The position numbers were made by a program, and so were the translations under genes. Below are positions 15,550 through 24,300 of a DNA stretch of 64,000 bases, piece by piece. The notes under the pieces were generated by a model. It saw nothing but the letters and a program-made list of their open reading frames with translations. It was not told where the DNA came from and did no database searches. The stretch lies in the NCBI RefSeq assembly GCF_023333585.1, contig NZ_JAIQZN010000015.1, positions 39,252 through 103,251 on the forward strand. The letters are read 5' to 3'. Numbering within the stretch: the first letter of the stretch is position 1; every line of letters begins with the position of its first letter. Origin of the DNA: Argonema antarcticum A004/B2 (lineage in GTDB: Bacteria > Cyanobacteriota > Cyanobacteriia > Cyanobacteriales > Aerosakkonemataceae).

Positions 15550-17121
15550 TCAATGGGAGTAATCGCCGCCAGATCCATACTTCCAAGCATCAATCCAGCG
15601 GCGATAATAGTATTGCGATCCTGATGGTTGCATTGTTTGCACTAATTGGTACAAAGCAGCGTAGGCTCCCAAATTGGCATAATGAATTGTCCAATCCAGT
15701 AGCGTTGTCAGCCCAACTTGCGGAATTACCTTGACAACTAATCTCGGATGTGAAATTTGTGTACGCAAAAGGGTTTGCGACAGAGCCGAAAACTGCACCA
15801 CATCTTGAAGAAAGGGTTTTAGTACGTCGTCGCCCAGATGCTCCATTTCCAGAAATACAGCAGACAAAAGCTGATTAATTTGATCTGGATGGATTTTTTG
15901 ATTTACACCGACACTCATCGCTCGTTGAAACAACCAGGTAACGGCTAAGTTTGGCTGATAAGGTTGTAGTAGCGCCAGAGCATTTTTAGCAAGTCGATCG
16001 CATTGTAAAGCTTCGTTAATTCCATTTGCCAAACGCTTCAGATGACGCACCATTGCGCCAAAACCACCAAAACTCAGGGGAGATTGAGCGCCACTGGAGT
16101 CTCCCACTGGCAAAATGCGGCTCCACGGCATCTTTAGGGGACTTTGCCGATAACTTGGAAAGAAGCCAAACAGCGCTCTTTGAAATTGCAATTGTGCCAA
16201 TTCCACATTTTGATATTGCGGTAGGAGGCGCAGGTAATCCTCAAAGAGTGTTTCTAAACTGGGGCGCTGCGGGTGAGCATCCATATACGTAAACAAGTAG
16301 GTGGTTCTACCATCTCGTGCTGGGAAGGCTTCCCAAAAGTACTGGCATTGATTTTTTAATGGCGTAAATGATACCAACAAATCGCCTGTGTCATTTTTCG
16401 GAAAACCTTGGGCGCAACTTCCTACCACCAAGCATACAGCATCTGGCTTTTTTCCTTGTCTTGCTTGCTGGACAATGGGAGAAAAATGTCCCATTGCGTC
16501 GATTAATAACCGAGTTTTCAGGGATTTTGGATTGTTAGATTGCTCATCATCCTGACGAGTAGCCCCCAATCCAAGATCGATCGCAACGCCATCTGGATGA
16601 ACAACTGCACCTTGAAAGGGTATCTTTTCAAACAGTTTACCGCCAGCTTTGAGAAATTTGGACTTGAGGGCGTCCAGTAGGAAAACTGGGTCAACACCGA
16701 TGTTGAGTACGTCTCGCACCCAGTGTTCGCGATCGCCTAAAAAGCTGATGCGAGCTGGGTTATACTGGGTGGCGATCGCAGAAAGGAGTTCCGATTCCTC
16801 AAGCAGATTCAATTCCAAAAACACTTCCAATTCTTTGCGGGAGATGTTCCACTCTTGTTCTCTACCGCGTAGAATGCCCCGTTCGATTAAAGCCACTCGC
16901 CACCCCATCCCAGCTAAGGCAGCGCCGATTAAAATACCTAATGTACCACCGCAGATCACAACGTCCAAATCCACTTCTCCCAAAGGCTGCTGGCTTTCTT
17001 TCACAGACATGGGTATCGCTGCGGTGTCCTCTTTCAGGGATTGCCAAATGCTAGAGGCTTTACGCAGTCCTCCCAGGACATCCCCAGGTAGTTGGGAAAG
17101 AATTTGCTCTGTGAGGGTCAT
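15550..17121 (-). CDS. cruP: Lycopene cyclase CruA/CruP family, CruP-type FAD oxidoreductase
   Basis: 523 residues. The N-terminal dinucleotide fold is VVICGGTLGILIGAALAG at 54-71, followed by the diagnostic GREQEWNISRKEL (86-98) shared by CruA and CruP. A later PVGDSSGAQSPLSFGGFGAM segment is the FAD-binding C-terminal motif. CruA/CruP proteins are FAD-dependent and related to lycopene cyclases. CruP, found in cyanobacteria and plants, is linked to limiting carotenoid epoxide accumulation rather than being a main cyclase. The length and the roughly 50-residue N-terminal extension fit CruP. Two paralogous membrane-protein genes follow on the same strand. The CruP versus CruA call rests on motif recall. 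Confidence 0.8.
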   Translation of the reverse strand: MTLTEQILSQLPGDVLGGLRKASSIWQSLKEDTAAIPMSVKESQQPLGEVDLDVVICGGTLGILIGAALAGMGWRVALIERGILRGREQEWNISRKELEVFLELNLLEESELLSAIATQYNPARISFLGDREHWVRDVLNIGVDPVFLLDALKSKFLKAGGKLFEKIPFQGAVVHPDGVAIDLGLGATRQDDEQSNNPKSLKTRLLIDAMGHFSPIVQQARQGKKPDAVCLVVGSCAQGFPKNDTGDLLVSFTPLKNQCQYFWEAFPARDGRTTYLFTYMDAHPQRPSLETLFEDYLRLLPQYQNVELAQLQFQRALFGFFPSYRQSPLKMPWSRILPVGDSSGAQSPLSFGGFGAMVRHLKRLANGINEALQCDRLAKNALALLQPYQPNLAVTWLFQRAMSVGVNQKIHPDQINQLLSAVFLEMEHLGDDVLKPFLQDVVQFSALSQTLLRTQISHPRLVVKVIPQVGLTTLLDWTIHYANLGAYAALYQLVQTMQPSGSQYYYRRWIDAWKYGSGGDYSH

Positions 17122-17205
17122 GAATGTTGATTTATCCAGAGGCTTGCAGTTAATGACATCATAGTAATCGATCTGGAAGAAGTAGCAAATTCGTCTGTCC
17201 TTAAT

Positions 17206-18300
17206 TTATTGATTAATACGGGGTAAACGAATGTAAAAAGTAGTACCTTCATCGGAGTTGGACTGAAAAGAAATTTGTCCACCATGACCTTCGATAATTG
17301 ATTTGGCTATCGAAGTTCCCAATCCCGTACCTCCACGTTTTCCATAGGTCACAAATGGATCGAATAACTTCTCCCGAATCGCTTCGGGAATGCCAGGGCC
17401 ATTGTCGGAAATTGTAAGTTCTGCCCATTTATCTTTCGCCCAAGCCGATATCTCGATCCGCCCGCCTCGACCGTTAAAAGCTTCGACTGCGTTACCCACT
17501 AAGTTTTGCAAAACACGCATTAGTTTGTTTTCATCAACGTTCGCGACTACATCTGTCGCTTTAAACGCAAACTCTACTTTACTATCTTTAAAATAAAGAC
17601 GATTTAGCTTTTCAAAATGTTGGACAAACAAAGTAAGGTTAACAGGTTCTTTATTAACCAAGGCATTGCCGTTAGCAAATTCCAACGCTTCTTCTGCCAT
17701 ACCCAACATTCGCTTAACTTGGGCTTGAATTATATCGCACCATTCAATTGTTTCTTCATCGGGATGCTGTTCTTTGAGCATTACACTAGCTAGATGTATG
17801 CCGGTAACAGGACTTCTGAAATCGTGAATAATGGTGTTGACCATCTCTCCCACTAATGCCATTTTTTCTTGGTGAATCATTTGATTGACATATTGCGATG
17901 TTGTAGCTCGTAACTGCTGGACAATGTAACCAAGCAGTTTGAGAACTACCCTACCTTTTGTGTTATTCAAAATTTCCATCAAACTGTCGCGGGGAATTTT
18001 TGCCAAAGTTGCTTCACCGCAAACAATCGCTTGAGCGCTACGGGGTTGTCCATCCAATACCCCAAATTCCCCAAAAAACTCGTTAGGTTTAGCTAAAGCA
18101 AATGTTTGATATTTTTCGCTAGGAGAAATCTTTCTAAATTCTACTTGACCTGCTAAAATTAGATACAAAAAATCTGGTATTTCGCCTTCTTCAAAAATTA
18201 TTTTTTGAGCATGAAAATTTTCTACAATAGCCAGCCTACAGAGTTGGGCGGCTTGCTCCGGTTCAAAATAGGAAATAAACTGATGTTCTTTCAGATCCAT
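17206..18300 (-). CDS. Histidine kinase with N-terminal cyclic-nucleotide-binding domain
   Basis: 364 residues, soluble. Residues 1-130 form a CNB domain with FGEFGVLDGQPRSAQ, matching the phosphate-binding cassette in which Glu and Arg contact cyclic nucleotide. The dimerisation/phosphoacceptor helix follows: EKMALVGEMVNTIIHDFRSP carries the H-box (His in IIHDF). The ATPase domain shows the N-box (NLVGNAVEAF), G1 (DNGPGIP), F-box (FDPFVTY) and G2 (GGTGLGTSIAKSIIEGHGG). It probably autophosphorylates in response to cAMP or a related ligand; no receiver domain or response regulator gene is adjacent. The ATG at 18300 is the natural start of the CNB fold. Confidence 0.92.
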   Translation of the reverse strand: MDLKEHQFISYFEPEQAAQLCRLAIVENFHAQKIIFEEGEIPDFLYLILAGQVEFRKISPSEKYQTFALAKPNEFFGEFGVLDGQPRSAQAIVCGEATLAKIPRDSLMEILNNTKGRVVLKLLGYIVQQLRATTSQYVNQMIHQEKMALVGEMVNTIIHDFRSPVTGIHLASVMLKEQHPDEETIEWCDIIQAQVKRMLGMAEEALEFANGNALVNKEPVNLTLFVQHFEKLNRLYFKDSKVEFAFKATDVVANVDENKLMRVLQNLVGNAVEAFNGRGGRIEISAWAKDKWAELTISDNGPGIPEAIREKLFDPFVTYGKRGGTGLGTSIAKSIIEGHGGQISFQSNSDEGTTFYIRLPRINQ

Positions 18301-18332
18301 GCGATAATACCTGCTTTATTAACATAAAAAAG

Positions 18333-18578
18333 TTGTCTTATCTTATCTTAAGGCAGATGTGGTGTGGGGTAAGACCCTACATTTCGTTATTATCAACCCG
18401 GAAACAGGCGATCGCAACTGTAGTTACCACAGTCTTGGGCTGTGTAAAGGTTTACACGAGTATTTATACTCAAATTTTGGCGGTGTCAATAGGTGCGATC
18501 GCATCTGTAACTTTTGGTTCGTTGCTGGCATCGCGCATCCAGCAGAAGGTAAAATACAATATAAGCAGCAAAGTTTAG
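18333..18578 (+). CDS. Possible small membrane protein
   Basis: An 81-codon frame (or 73 from the internal ATG at 18357) upstream of the repeat protein below. It has a basic patch followed by a hydrophobic stretch (IYTQILAVSIGAIASVTFGS) and a polar tail. No family was recognised and no Shine-Dalgarno sequence is clear, so this may not be a gene. Apart from it, 18301-18611 holds only an AT-rich leader. Confidence 0.25.
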   Translation: MSYLILRQMWCGVRPYISLLSTRKQAIATVVTTVLGCVKVYTSIYTQILAVSIGAIASVTFGSLLASRIQQKVKYNISSKV

Positions 18579-18611
18579 TAAATTGGCTGATTTTTAGAGG
18601 TTACTGGAGAT

Positions 18612-19127
18612 TTGGCAAGTCATCTTTACCTAAAAAAGGTCAAAAATCGATTTAATCGCTTCACGGGACTGCTAATCGCTACCGGCATAGGACTGATATT
18701 TTCTAGCGTCAAGGCGGTAGCAGATCCACCGATATATTACCCCAACGGACAAGTGGTTTGGAGAGGAAATGTAGGGGACACTGTTTTCCACGAAAATGGA
18801 CAGGTTGCTTGGAGAGGTAGTCCAGAAAACAATAACATTGTCTTTCACAGTAACGGACAGTTGGCTTGGAGAGGCAGTCTAGGAAATGATGTTTTTTATA
18901 ACAACGGACAGGTTGCTTGGAGAGGAGACAAAGGGGACTCCTGCTATCGATCCGACGGTAGTGTGATGAGGCGGGACTGTAAAAGCACCAATTGGATTGA
19001 ATTGGGTTCTGGTATTAGTTTTCGGGTTACACTTAATAATGCTCAGTTAAAGCTTCACATTCCTAGAACTGAGACGGGCCGATCGTTTTATGCCAAGATT
19101 TTTGATTTGGTAGATTCGGAAAATTAG
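18612..19127 (+). CDS. Secreted MORN-like (YwqK-type) repeat protein
   Basis: 171 residues with a likely TTG start; the frame is closed 24 bp upstream, so this is the only start that retains the signal peptide (basic NRFNRF then LLIATGIGLIFSSVKAVA). AGAGG lies 11 bases upstream. The mature part has at least four repeats built on NGQVxWRG: YYPNGQVVWRG, FHENGQVAWRG, FHSNGQLAWRG and YNNGQVAWRG, then a degenerate YRSDGSVMRRD. This resembles MORN-2/YwqK-type repeats. A C-terminal beta-rich tail follows. Predicted location is periplasm or surface; molecular role unknown. Confidence 0.75.
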   Translation: MASHLYLKKVKNRFNRFTGLLIATGIGLIFSSVKAVADPPIYYPNGQVVWRGNVGDTVFHENGQVAWRGSPENNNIVFHSNGQLAWRGSLGNDVFYNNGQVAWRGDKGDSCYRSDGSVMRRDCKSTNWIELGSGISFRVTLNNAQLKLHIPRTETGRSFYAKIFDLVDSEN

Positions 19128-19167
19128 GAACTGATATTAGTATTGAGACTACCGCCGACTTGATAGG

Positions 19168-19320
19168 TTATACAGCGGTTCCCGCTGTTAAGAGGTACAG
19201 TATGCGAAGGGGAGGCGAAGCATGAACGTATTTCATCTTTGCTGATTACCAATAAATCATCTGCCGGAATGCTTCGCCCCTACTTAAAATGTACTTCATT
19301 ACAGCGGGAACCGCTGTATC
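19168..19320. mobile_element. MITE-like element family 4
   Basis: About 150 bp with inverted ends: ATACAGCGGTTCCCGCTGT on the left and ACAGCGGGAACCGCTGTAT on the right. The pairing continues inward through a GTACA segment and a GGGGxGGCGAAGCAT segment, so the arms are about 50 bp each. It ends 3 bp from the stop of the Uma2 gene. Confidence 0.8.
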
Positions 19321-19322
19321 TC

Positions 19323-19931
19323 TCATCGCCCCGCTTCAAAAATCTGTTTGGCCGTCAAATTCAATTCTGGAAATGTTGGAGATCCGATCGCATCATCACC
19401 TCGAAAGTGGTTAACCTGATACTCACCGTCTACTAAATAATAGATGGAAATAGTCGGCTGTTTGGGATTGCCAATGTACCGTCTGCCACCCAAACCTAAA
19501 TAGTCAATAATCCAATATTCAGGAATGCCAAAAATTTCATAGTCAACCAGCTTGTGGGCATAATCATCTTGCCAATTCGTGCTGACAACTTCAATAACGA
19601 GGGGAACCGAGGCTGCTTGAGTAACGGTTGACGACTTTTTCCATAGCGGTTCTGAAGGTAGATTTTTTTGATTGATAACTAGCACGTCAGGCGAATAAGC
19701 AGATTCTCGATCGGGAACCTTAATTAGGGCTTGTTTGGGGATGAAGTAAGGGAGGTTTAATCTGTCAAATTGCACGCTTAGTTTTTTGGTGGCAAAACCA
19801 TTAATCTCTTCATGCTCTCCAATGGGCTGCATTTCAACAATTACTCCATCGTGTAGTTCATAGAATCCAACCTCTGGTTTCCATTCTAGAAAATCTTCAA
19901 AAGTCGTTGTTTTTGGTAAGGTTTCAAACAT
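19323..19931 (-). CDS. Uma2-family (DUF820) putative endonuclease
   Basis: 202 residues. The PD-(D/E)XK-like core is visible: YSPDVLVINQKN carries the Asp, PLVIEVVSTNW carries the Glu, and DDYAHKLVDYE the conserved Lys. GIPEYWIIDY and GGRRYIG are typical of the family. Uma2 proteins are very numerous in cyanobacteria, often near repeats; their substrate is not established. A near-identical paralogue lies at 29251-29880, and a fossil fragment (GLGGRRYIG) at 23605-23636. It is placed 72 bp downstream of the AAA/WD40 gene, as is the paralogue in the second block. Confidence 0.9.
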   Translation of the reverse strand: MFETLPKTTTFEDFLEWKPEVGFYELHDGVIVEMQPIGEHEEINGFATKKLSVQFDRLNLPYFIPKQALIKVPDRESAYSPDVLVINQKNLPSEPLWKKSSTVTQAASVPLVIEVVSTNWQDDYAHKLVDYEIFGIPEYWIIDYLGLGGRRYIGNPKQPTISIYYLVDGEYQVNHFRGDDAIGSPTFPELNLTAKQIFEAGR

Positions 19932-20003
19932 AGAATTAGGTGTATCTCACTCGTAAAATATGGGTTTCACCAACCAGTTTAACTGACTTAGGACTGACGC
20001 ATT

Positions 20004-23000
20004 TCAGGGGACTCGATCGCACAAATGACGATCGCTCTTTTCCACATCCGCATTAGTCCGCAAATAATCCTGGACGCGATCGCACCCATAACTCAATAAA
20101 TCCAGACTCAGAATTCGCTGCACATTCCACAGAATCAGCGTGTTATCCTCACTGACAGAAGCCACAAACTTCCCATCAGAACTATACGCCACTCCCCGAA
20201 TCGCCGCACTGTGACCTCTGAGAGTCGTTAATTCCGTACCGTCAAGCTTCCAAAACTTCACCGTATTGTCCACACTTCCAGAAGCAATCATTTGACCATC
20301 CGGGCTAAATGCCACTCCCCACACCGCAGCATGATGACCTTCAATAGTTCTTAACAACTTACCATCAATTGTCCAAAGCTTAATCGTATTATCGCCACTG
20401 CCAGAAGCGATCATCTTACCATCAGGACTAAATGCGACTCTCCATACCGCAGCAGTATGACCTTGAAGGGTTCTCACTAACTTACCATTAAGCTTCCACA
20501 ACTTCACAGTACCATCTCCCCCTGCTGAGGTAATTAGCTGACTATCTGGGCTAAATACCACCTGCCAAATAGGAGCATGATGTCCTATTAGGGTCTTCGG
20601 GGCGCATCTATTGGCGTTCCCTAGAGACTTTGCAGGGGATGTTTCGCCCATACAAGTGCTGTTGCGCCGCCAAAGCTTAATCGTATTATCTTGACTTGCG
20701 GAAGCGATCGTTCGATCGTCAGGACTGAAAGCTAATCCAGTCAGTCTAGAGGTATGACCTACGAAACTTGCCATCAAAGCACCTTTTCGATCCCAGACGT
20801 TCACAATATTATCGTTTCTAGCAAAAGCAATTAACCGATCGTCGTGACTCATAGCAACTGCATAAATCGCCGCGTCTTGTTCACTCAAAGTCGCCAGCAA
20901 TTTGCCTTGCCGACTCCAAAGCTTAGTCGTGCCATCCTCGCTACCAGTTGCGATCGTAGAACTATCAGCACTGACATCTAAAGCCCAAATCCCGGCTTTA
21001 TGTGCAGTGACGATCGTTCGCAATGGATTTTGACTTTGCCACAGTCTGACGCTGTTTTCTGCACCTGCCGAAGCAATAAAGCTGCCGTCGGGACTCCAAG
21101 CTATCCCCCAAATCCCAGCACTATGACCTCTAAATGTCGTCAGTTCGATGCCGTCAATATGCCAAAGTTTTACCGTTTTATCTCGACTTGCAGAGGCGAT
21201 AGTTTGACCGTCTGGACTAAATACAACTGCTGATATTACAGCAGTATGACCCTCAAGTGTTCGTAGCAAAGTGCCGTTTTTATGCCAAAGTTTAACCGTT
21301 TTGTCTCCACTTGCAGAGGCAATAGTTTGACCGTCTGGACTAAACGCCACTGAGGATACCACAGCAGTATGACCCTCAAGTGTTCTTAGCAAAGTGCCGT
21401 TTTTGTGCCAAAGTTTAACCGTTTTGTCTCCACTTGCCGAAGCAATAGTTTGACCATCGGGACTAAACGCCACTGAGGAGACCCCAGCAGTATGACCCTG
21501 GAAAGTTTGTAGTGCCCCCGTGCCTGCCCCCTCAACTTTCCAAAGTTTTACAGTTGCGTCCACACTAGCAGATGCAATGGTTTGACCGTCGGGGCTAAAT
21601 GCCACTACCCAGATGCCAGCACTGTGACCCTGAAAAGTTTTCAACAAAGTGCCGCCCTTGTTCCATAGTTTCACAGTGCCATCATCACTTCCAGAAGCAA
21701 TTAACTGACCGTCAGGGCTAAATTTGACCGATCGAACGATCGCCTGATGACCTTTGAGAGTTGCTACCTCTGTACCATTCCTCCCCCACAGTTTGATAGT
21801 TTTATCGACACTTCCAGAGGCAATTAGCTTACTGTCAGGACTAATATCGACGGTCATCACTGCCGCTTTATGTCCCGATAAACGGTTATATTCATCTACT
21901 TCATAAACGGCTTGTCGCAGTATATCAATAACCTGATGTTCAATATTTGTGTCTGTCTTGCCTAACTTTTGCAGTCTGCGTTTAGCTTTAATCGCTTCTA
22001 TTAGTGCATCCAAGCGGCGATTAGAGGCAAACAGTCCCTCAGAAGAAGAAACCAGCGCTTGAATTTCGCTAATGCGAGCTTCGCGTTCGCTAATAGCGGC
22101 TCGTCGGTATTGAAAATAACTTATCACCCCTAAACCGCAGGCAAGCAGCAATGCCATACTGACTGCAAACAGCGAAATTCTTTGTCGTTTGGTAGCTTTT
22201 TTCTCTTGCTCAAGTCTTTTGCGTTCCTCTGCCAGTCGCGCTTCCACTTCTTTAGTTCGTTCTGCTTCTAAAGCTTGTTGCACTTCTCGTCTGTCGAGTT
22301 CGGTGCTAGCAGCTAAAAACTGATAGTCTAAATCACTCAAACTTTTCCCTTGCGCCCAATTTTGGGCATCAATCAATGCTTGTCCGCGCAGCAGTCGCGA
22401 AGAATCCTGTTGTTTTGACGAAATCCAAGCATCAAAAGCTTGAGAATAGGGACGCAGTTTGCCTAATTGTTTTTCTACCCATTCGAGGTTAAAAACTTCT
22501 TTATAAATGGAATTTTTGACTTTCAACAATCTTTGTTGTTTGATGACTAAACCAGAAAGCACCAGTTCGATTTGCTCGCCGCTGTCATCGGTTGGCACTT
22601 CAAATTCTTGTAAGATTTGCTGATAAATGCCGAGTAATCTGCCAGCGCGTTGTTCGTTTCGAGTTATGCGATCGCGGATCGTCCTTAAATGTTCCGGTTC
22701 GTCTTTGCTTTCCCACTTGTCGATGATGTGCGATCGCACCACACTTTCTAACCAAAATGCCTCTGTCCCTGGGATAATTTTCAGACTATCGCTATTCTCA
22801 TCCGACGCAAACGCCATGTTTTCTAGCAATCTTACCAGCAATTGACAGAGTTTTTGAGTCAAAAATGGCTGTCCTGAAGTCCAAGTTAATATTTCTTTGA
22901 GTACTGCTCTTGAATTACTGACTTTTTCCTCTAAACCTACTGCTAATGGTGTGGCTTCATCCAATTGAAACCCCTGGAGTTCGATCGCTCTGCCTATATT

Positions 23001-23597
23001 AAATGGCGTCCGATTTTTATCGGCGATTAAATCTGAAGGTGTGGCTACTCCGAAGATCGCAAACGTGAGGCGATTGTAGGCAGGTTCCATCGCTCTTTGA
23101 TTATAACAATAGCGAATCAAAGCAAAAAAATCATCTACCGGAAAATCTAAGCCGAGAATGCTGTCGATTTCATCGATAAATATAAAGATGCGCTCTTGAG
23201 GAAATTGCACCAGCAGCAATTCGACAATAAAACGACTCAATCTCTGGAGTAAAGACAAATCTTCTTCATCGCGCCACCAACCTTTTAAGTTAAACTTTCC
23301 TAACAGGTTAAAACCCAACCATAAATCGGTCACTATTCCTTTGTACCACTGAATAGGCGTGATATTTTCACTGCCTATCGCTGTCATATCGACGGTGGTA
23401 CAGAGGAATCCTTCTTCTTGCAGGCGATGTCGCGTTCTCACTAAAAGTGAAGATTTCCCCATTTGCCGCGAGTTGAGTACGTAGCAAAATTCTCCCTGCT
23501 TTAAAGCTTCATATAGTTCGACATCGGCTTTACGTTCAACATAAGTAGGGGCATCTGTTGTCAGGCTGCCGCCGATTTGGTATTCGTAAGTGTTCAT
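20004..23597 (-). CDS. AAA-like ATPase fused to 14 WD40 repeats
   Basis: 1197 residues. The P-loop is [11 protein letters not shown] (42-52, lacking the first Gly of Walker A, as in this family), and Walker B is [14 protein letters not shown] (137-150). A coiled coil ([18 protein letters not shown], around 450) precedes one transmembrane helix ([19 protein letters not shown], around 480). Fourteen WD40 repeats follow, enough for two seven-bladed propellers, ending in a conserved DYLRTNADV...DRHLCD tail. This is a STAND-like sensor architecture, probably membrane-tethered with propellers as the sensing part; partner unknown. Two WD loops carry in-frame palindromic-repeat insertions (20596-20655 and 21510-21531). 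The ATPase half is nearly identical in DNA to the 25487-29116 gene. Confidence 0.9.
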   Translation of the reverse strand: MNTYEYQIGGSLTTDAPTYVERKADVELYEALKQGEFCYVLNSRQMGKSSLLVRTRHRLQEEGFLCTTVDMTAIGSENITPIQWYKGIVTDLWLGFNLLGKFNLKGWWRDEEDLSLLQRLSRFIVELLLVQFPQERIFIFIDEIDSILGLDFPVDDFFALIRYCYNQRAMEPAYNRLTFAIFGVATPSDLIADKNRTPFNIGRAIELQGFQLDEATPLAVGLEEKVSNSRAVLKEILTWTSGQPFLTQKLCQLLVRLLENMAFASDENSDSLKIIPGTEAFWLESVVRSHIIDKWESKDEPEHLRTIRDRITRNEQRAGRLLGIYQQILQEFEVPTDDSGEQIELVLSGLVIKQQRLLKVKNSIYKEVFNLEWVEKQLGKLRPYSQAFDAWISSKQQDSSRLLRGQALIDAQNWAQGKSLSDLDYQFLAASTELDRREVQQALEAERTKEVEARLAEERKRLEQEKKATKRQRISLFAVSMALLLACGLGVISYFQYRRAAISEREARISEIQALVSSSEGLFASNRRLDALIEAIKAKRRLQKLGKTDTNIEHQVIDILRQAVYEVDEYNRLSGHKAAVMTVDISPDSKLIASGSVDKTIKLWGRNGTEVATLKGHQAIVRSVKFSPDGQLIASGSDDGTVKLWNKGGTLLKTFQGHSAGIWVVAFSPDGQTIASASVDATVKLWKVEGAGTGALQTFQGHTAGVSSVAFSPDGQTIASASGDKTVKLWHKNGTLLRTLEGHTAVVSSVAFSPDGQTIASASGDKTVKLWHKNGTLLRTLEGHTAVISAVVFSPDGQTIASASRDKTVKLWHIDGIELTTFRGHSAGIWGIAWSPDGSFIASAGAENSVRLWQSQNPLRTIVTAHKAGIWALDVSADSSTIATGSEDGTTKLWSRQGKLLATLSEQDAAIYAVAMSHDDRLIAFARNDNIVNVWDRKGALMASFVGHTSRLTGLAFSPDDRTIASASQDNTIKLWRRNSTCMGETSPAKSLGNANRCAPKTLIGHHAPIWQVVFSPDSQLITSAGGDGTVKLWKLNGKLVRTLQGHTAAVWRVAFSPDGKMIASGSGDNTIKLWTIDGKLLRTIEGHHAAVWGVAFSPDGQMIASGSVDNTVKFWKLDGTELTTLRGHSAAIRGVAYSSDGKFVASVSEDNTLILWNVQRILSLDLLSYGCDRVQDYLRTNADVEKSDRHLCDRVP

Positions 23598-23604
23598 AGT
23601 TCAT

Positions 23605-23636
23605 TGCCAATGTACCGTCTACCACCCAAACCTAAA
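23605..23636 (-). pseudogene. Fossil fragment of a Uma2 gene
   Basis: CCAATGTACCGTCTACCACC and the following CCAAACCTAAA match the Uma2 segment encoding LGLGGRRYIG (also at 19474 and 29421), but nothing around it is open. It lies just upstream of the AAA/WD40 start. Confidence 0.7.
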
Positions 23637-23727
23637 GGGCTAGTTGAGAATGGTGCAAGATCTCAAGTGCATCTCACTTTTGCAAATATATGCTCACACT
23701 GTTTCTGATTATTACGCAAAACTGTGG

Positions 23728-23800
23728 TTTACAGCAGCTTGCAGTTGGATGAAGTACACCTCAGAAACCGGGTAACTTCTGCGAAACCCGGTTTCTCTAG
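23728..23800. repeat. Dispersed repeat family 1, copy d
   Basis: TTTACAGCAGCTTGCAGTTG, ATGAAGTACA and CAGAAACCGGG...CGAAACCCGGTTTCT. It is near-identical to the copy at 29949-30030, and the flanking sequence is also duplicated. Confidence 0.85.
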
Positions 23801-23810
23801 GCAGGCAAGT

Positions 23811-23897
23811 TGGGACTAAAGGCAGCTTTCCTTACCACACCCGTATGCCCCGTGAGCGTCCTCAGCAAGATGCCCTGGGAGTTCGATCGCGGTTAAG
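23811..23897 (-). pseudogene. Fossil WD40-repeat fragment
   Basis: Read on the minus strand this segment encodes SQGILLRTLTGHTGVVRKAA followed by FSP, an unmistakable WD40 unit (LRTLTGH, then VxxxAFSP), with no surrounding gene. The same fragment recurs at 30029-30114. It shows a further WD40 gene was once here. Confidence 0.75.
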
Positions 23898-23913
23898 GAA
23901 GAAATGATAACTT

Positions 23914-24072
23914 ATATCATGTCCGGTTGCATCGGTAGCGTCAGCGTGATGCGAGAAATTGTCTGTTGTCATCGAGGGTTAAATTTTTACCACAGATGAA
24001 GACAGATGAACACAGATGAACACAGATAAGAGAGTTATTTTTTTTAGACAACCGATGCCACCGGTCATGATA
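23914..24072. mobile_element. MITE-like element family 2, copy b (inverted)
   Basis: Same ends (ATATCATGTCCGGTTGCATC and the complement of ATATCATGACCGGTGGCATC) and the same interior as 596-756, in the opposite orientation. A related shorter element with ends GTCATATC and GATATGAT lies at 24103-24203. Confidence 0.8.
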
Positions 24073-24102
24073 TTATTGGTTGACTGGTTTTGAGGGTTGC
24101 TC

Positions 24103-24203
24103 GTCATATCAAATCCGTCTGCGTCGGAATTGTTCGTTTTTCCCCTCTTACCCCCTCCCCTCTGCGGCCATAATAATTCAGACACAACCGGAAACGATAT
24201 GAT
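24103..24203. mobile_element. Degenerate family-2-like element
   Basis: Imperfect inverted ends: GTCATATCAAATCCGTCTGC on the left and ACACAACCGGAAACGATATG on the right. The interior is a pyrimidine-rich CCCTCTTACCCCCTCCCC stretch. It sits directly behind the copy at 23914-24072. Confidence 0.5.
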
Positions 24204-24208
24204 TGGAT

Positions 24209-24277
24209 AGGATGTTGAGTTGAGGACGTAACAAAACTTGCCGGAACAGGAGGAAGAACCTCCCTTAACAAGCGTGA
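24209..24277 (-). pseudogene. Fossil of an AAA-like ATPase P-loop region
   Basis: On the minus strand this encodes SGKFCYVLNST. It matches the [16 protein letters not shown] region just before the P-loop of the three intact AAA/WD40 genes, and the frame breaks immediately after. The same fragment occurs at 30178-30246. Confidence 0.7.
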
Positions 24278-24300
24278 CATTCACGTTTATAACCTCCTAC

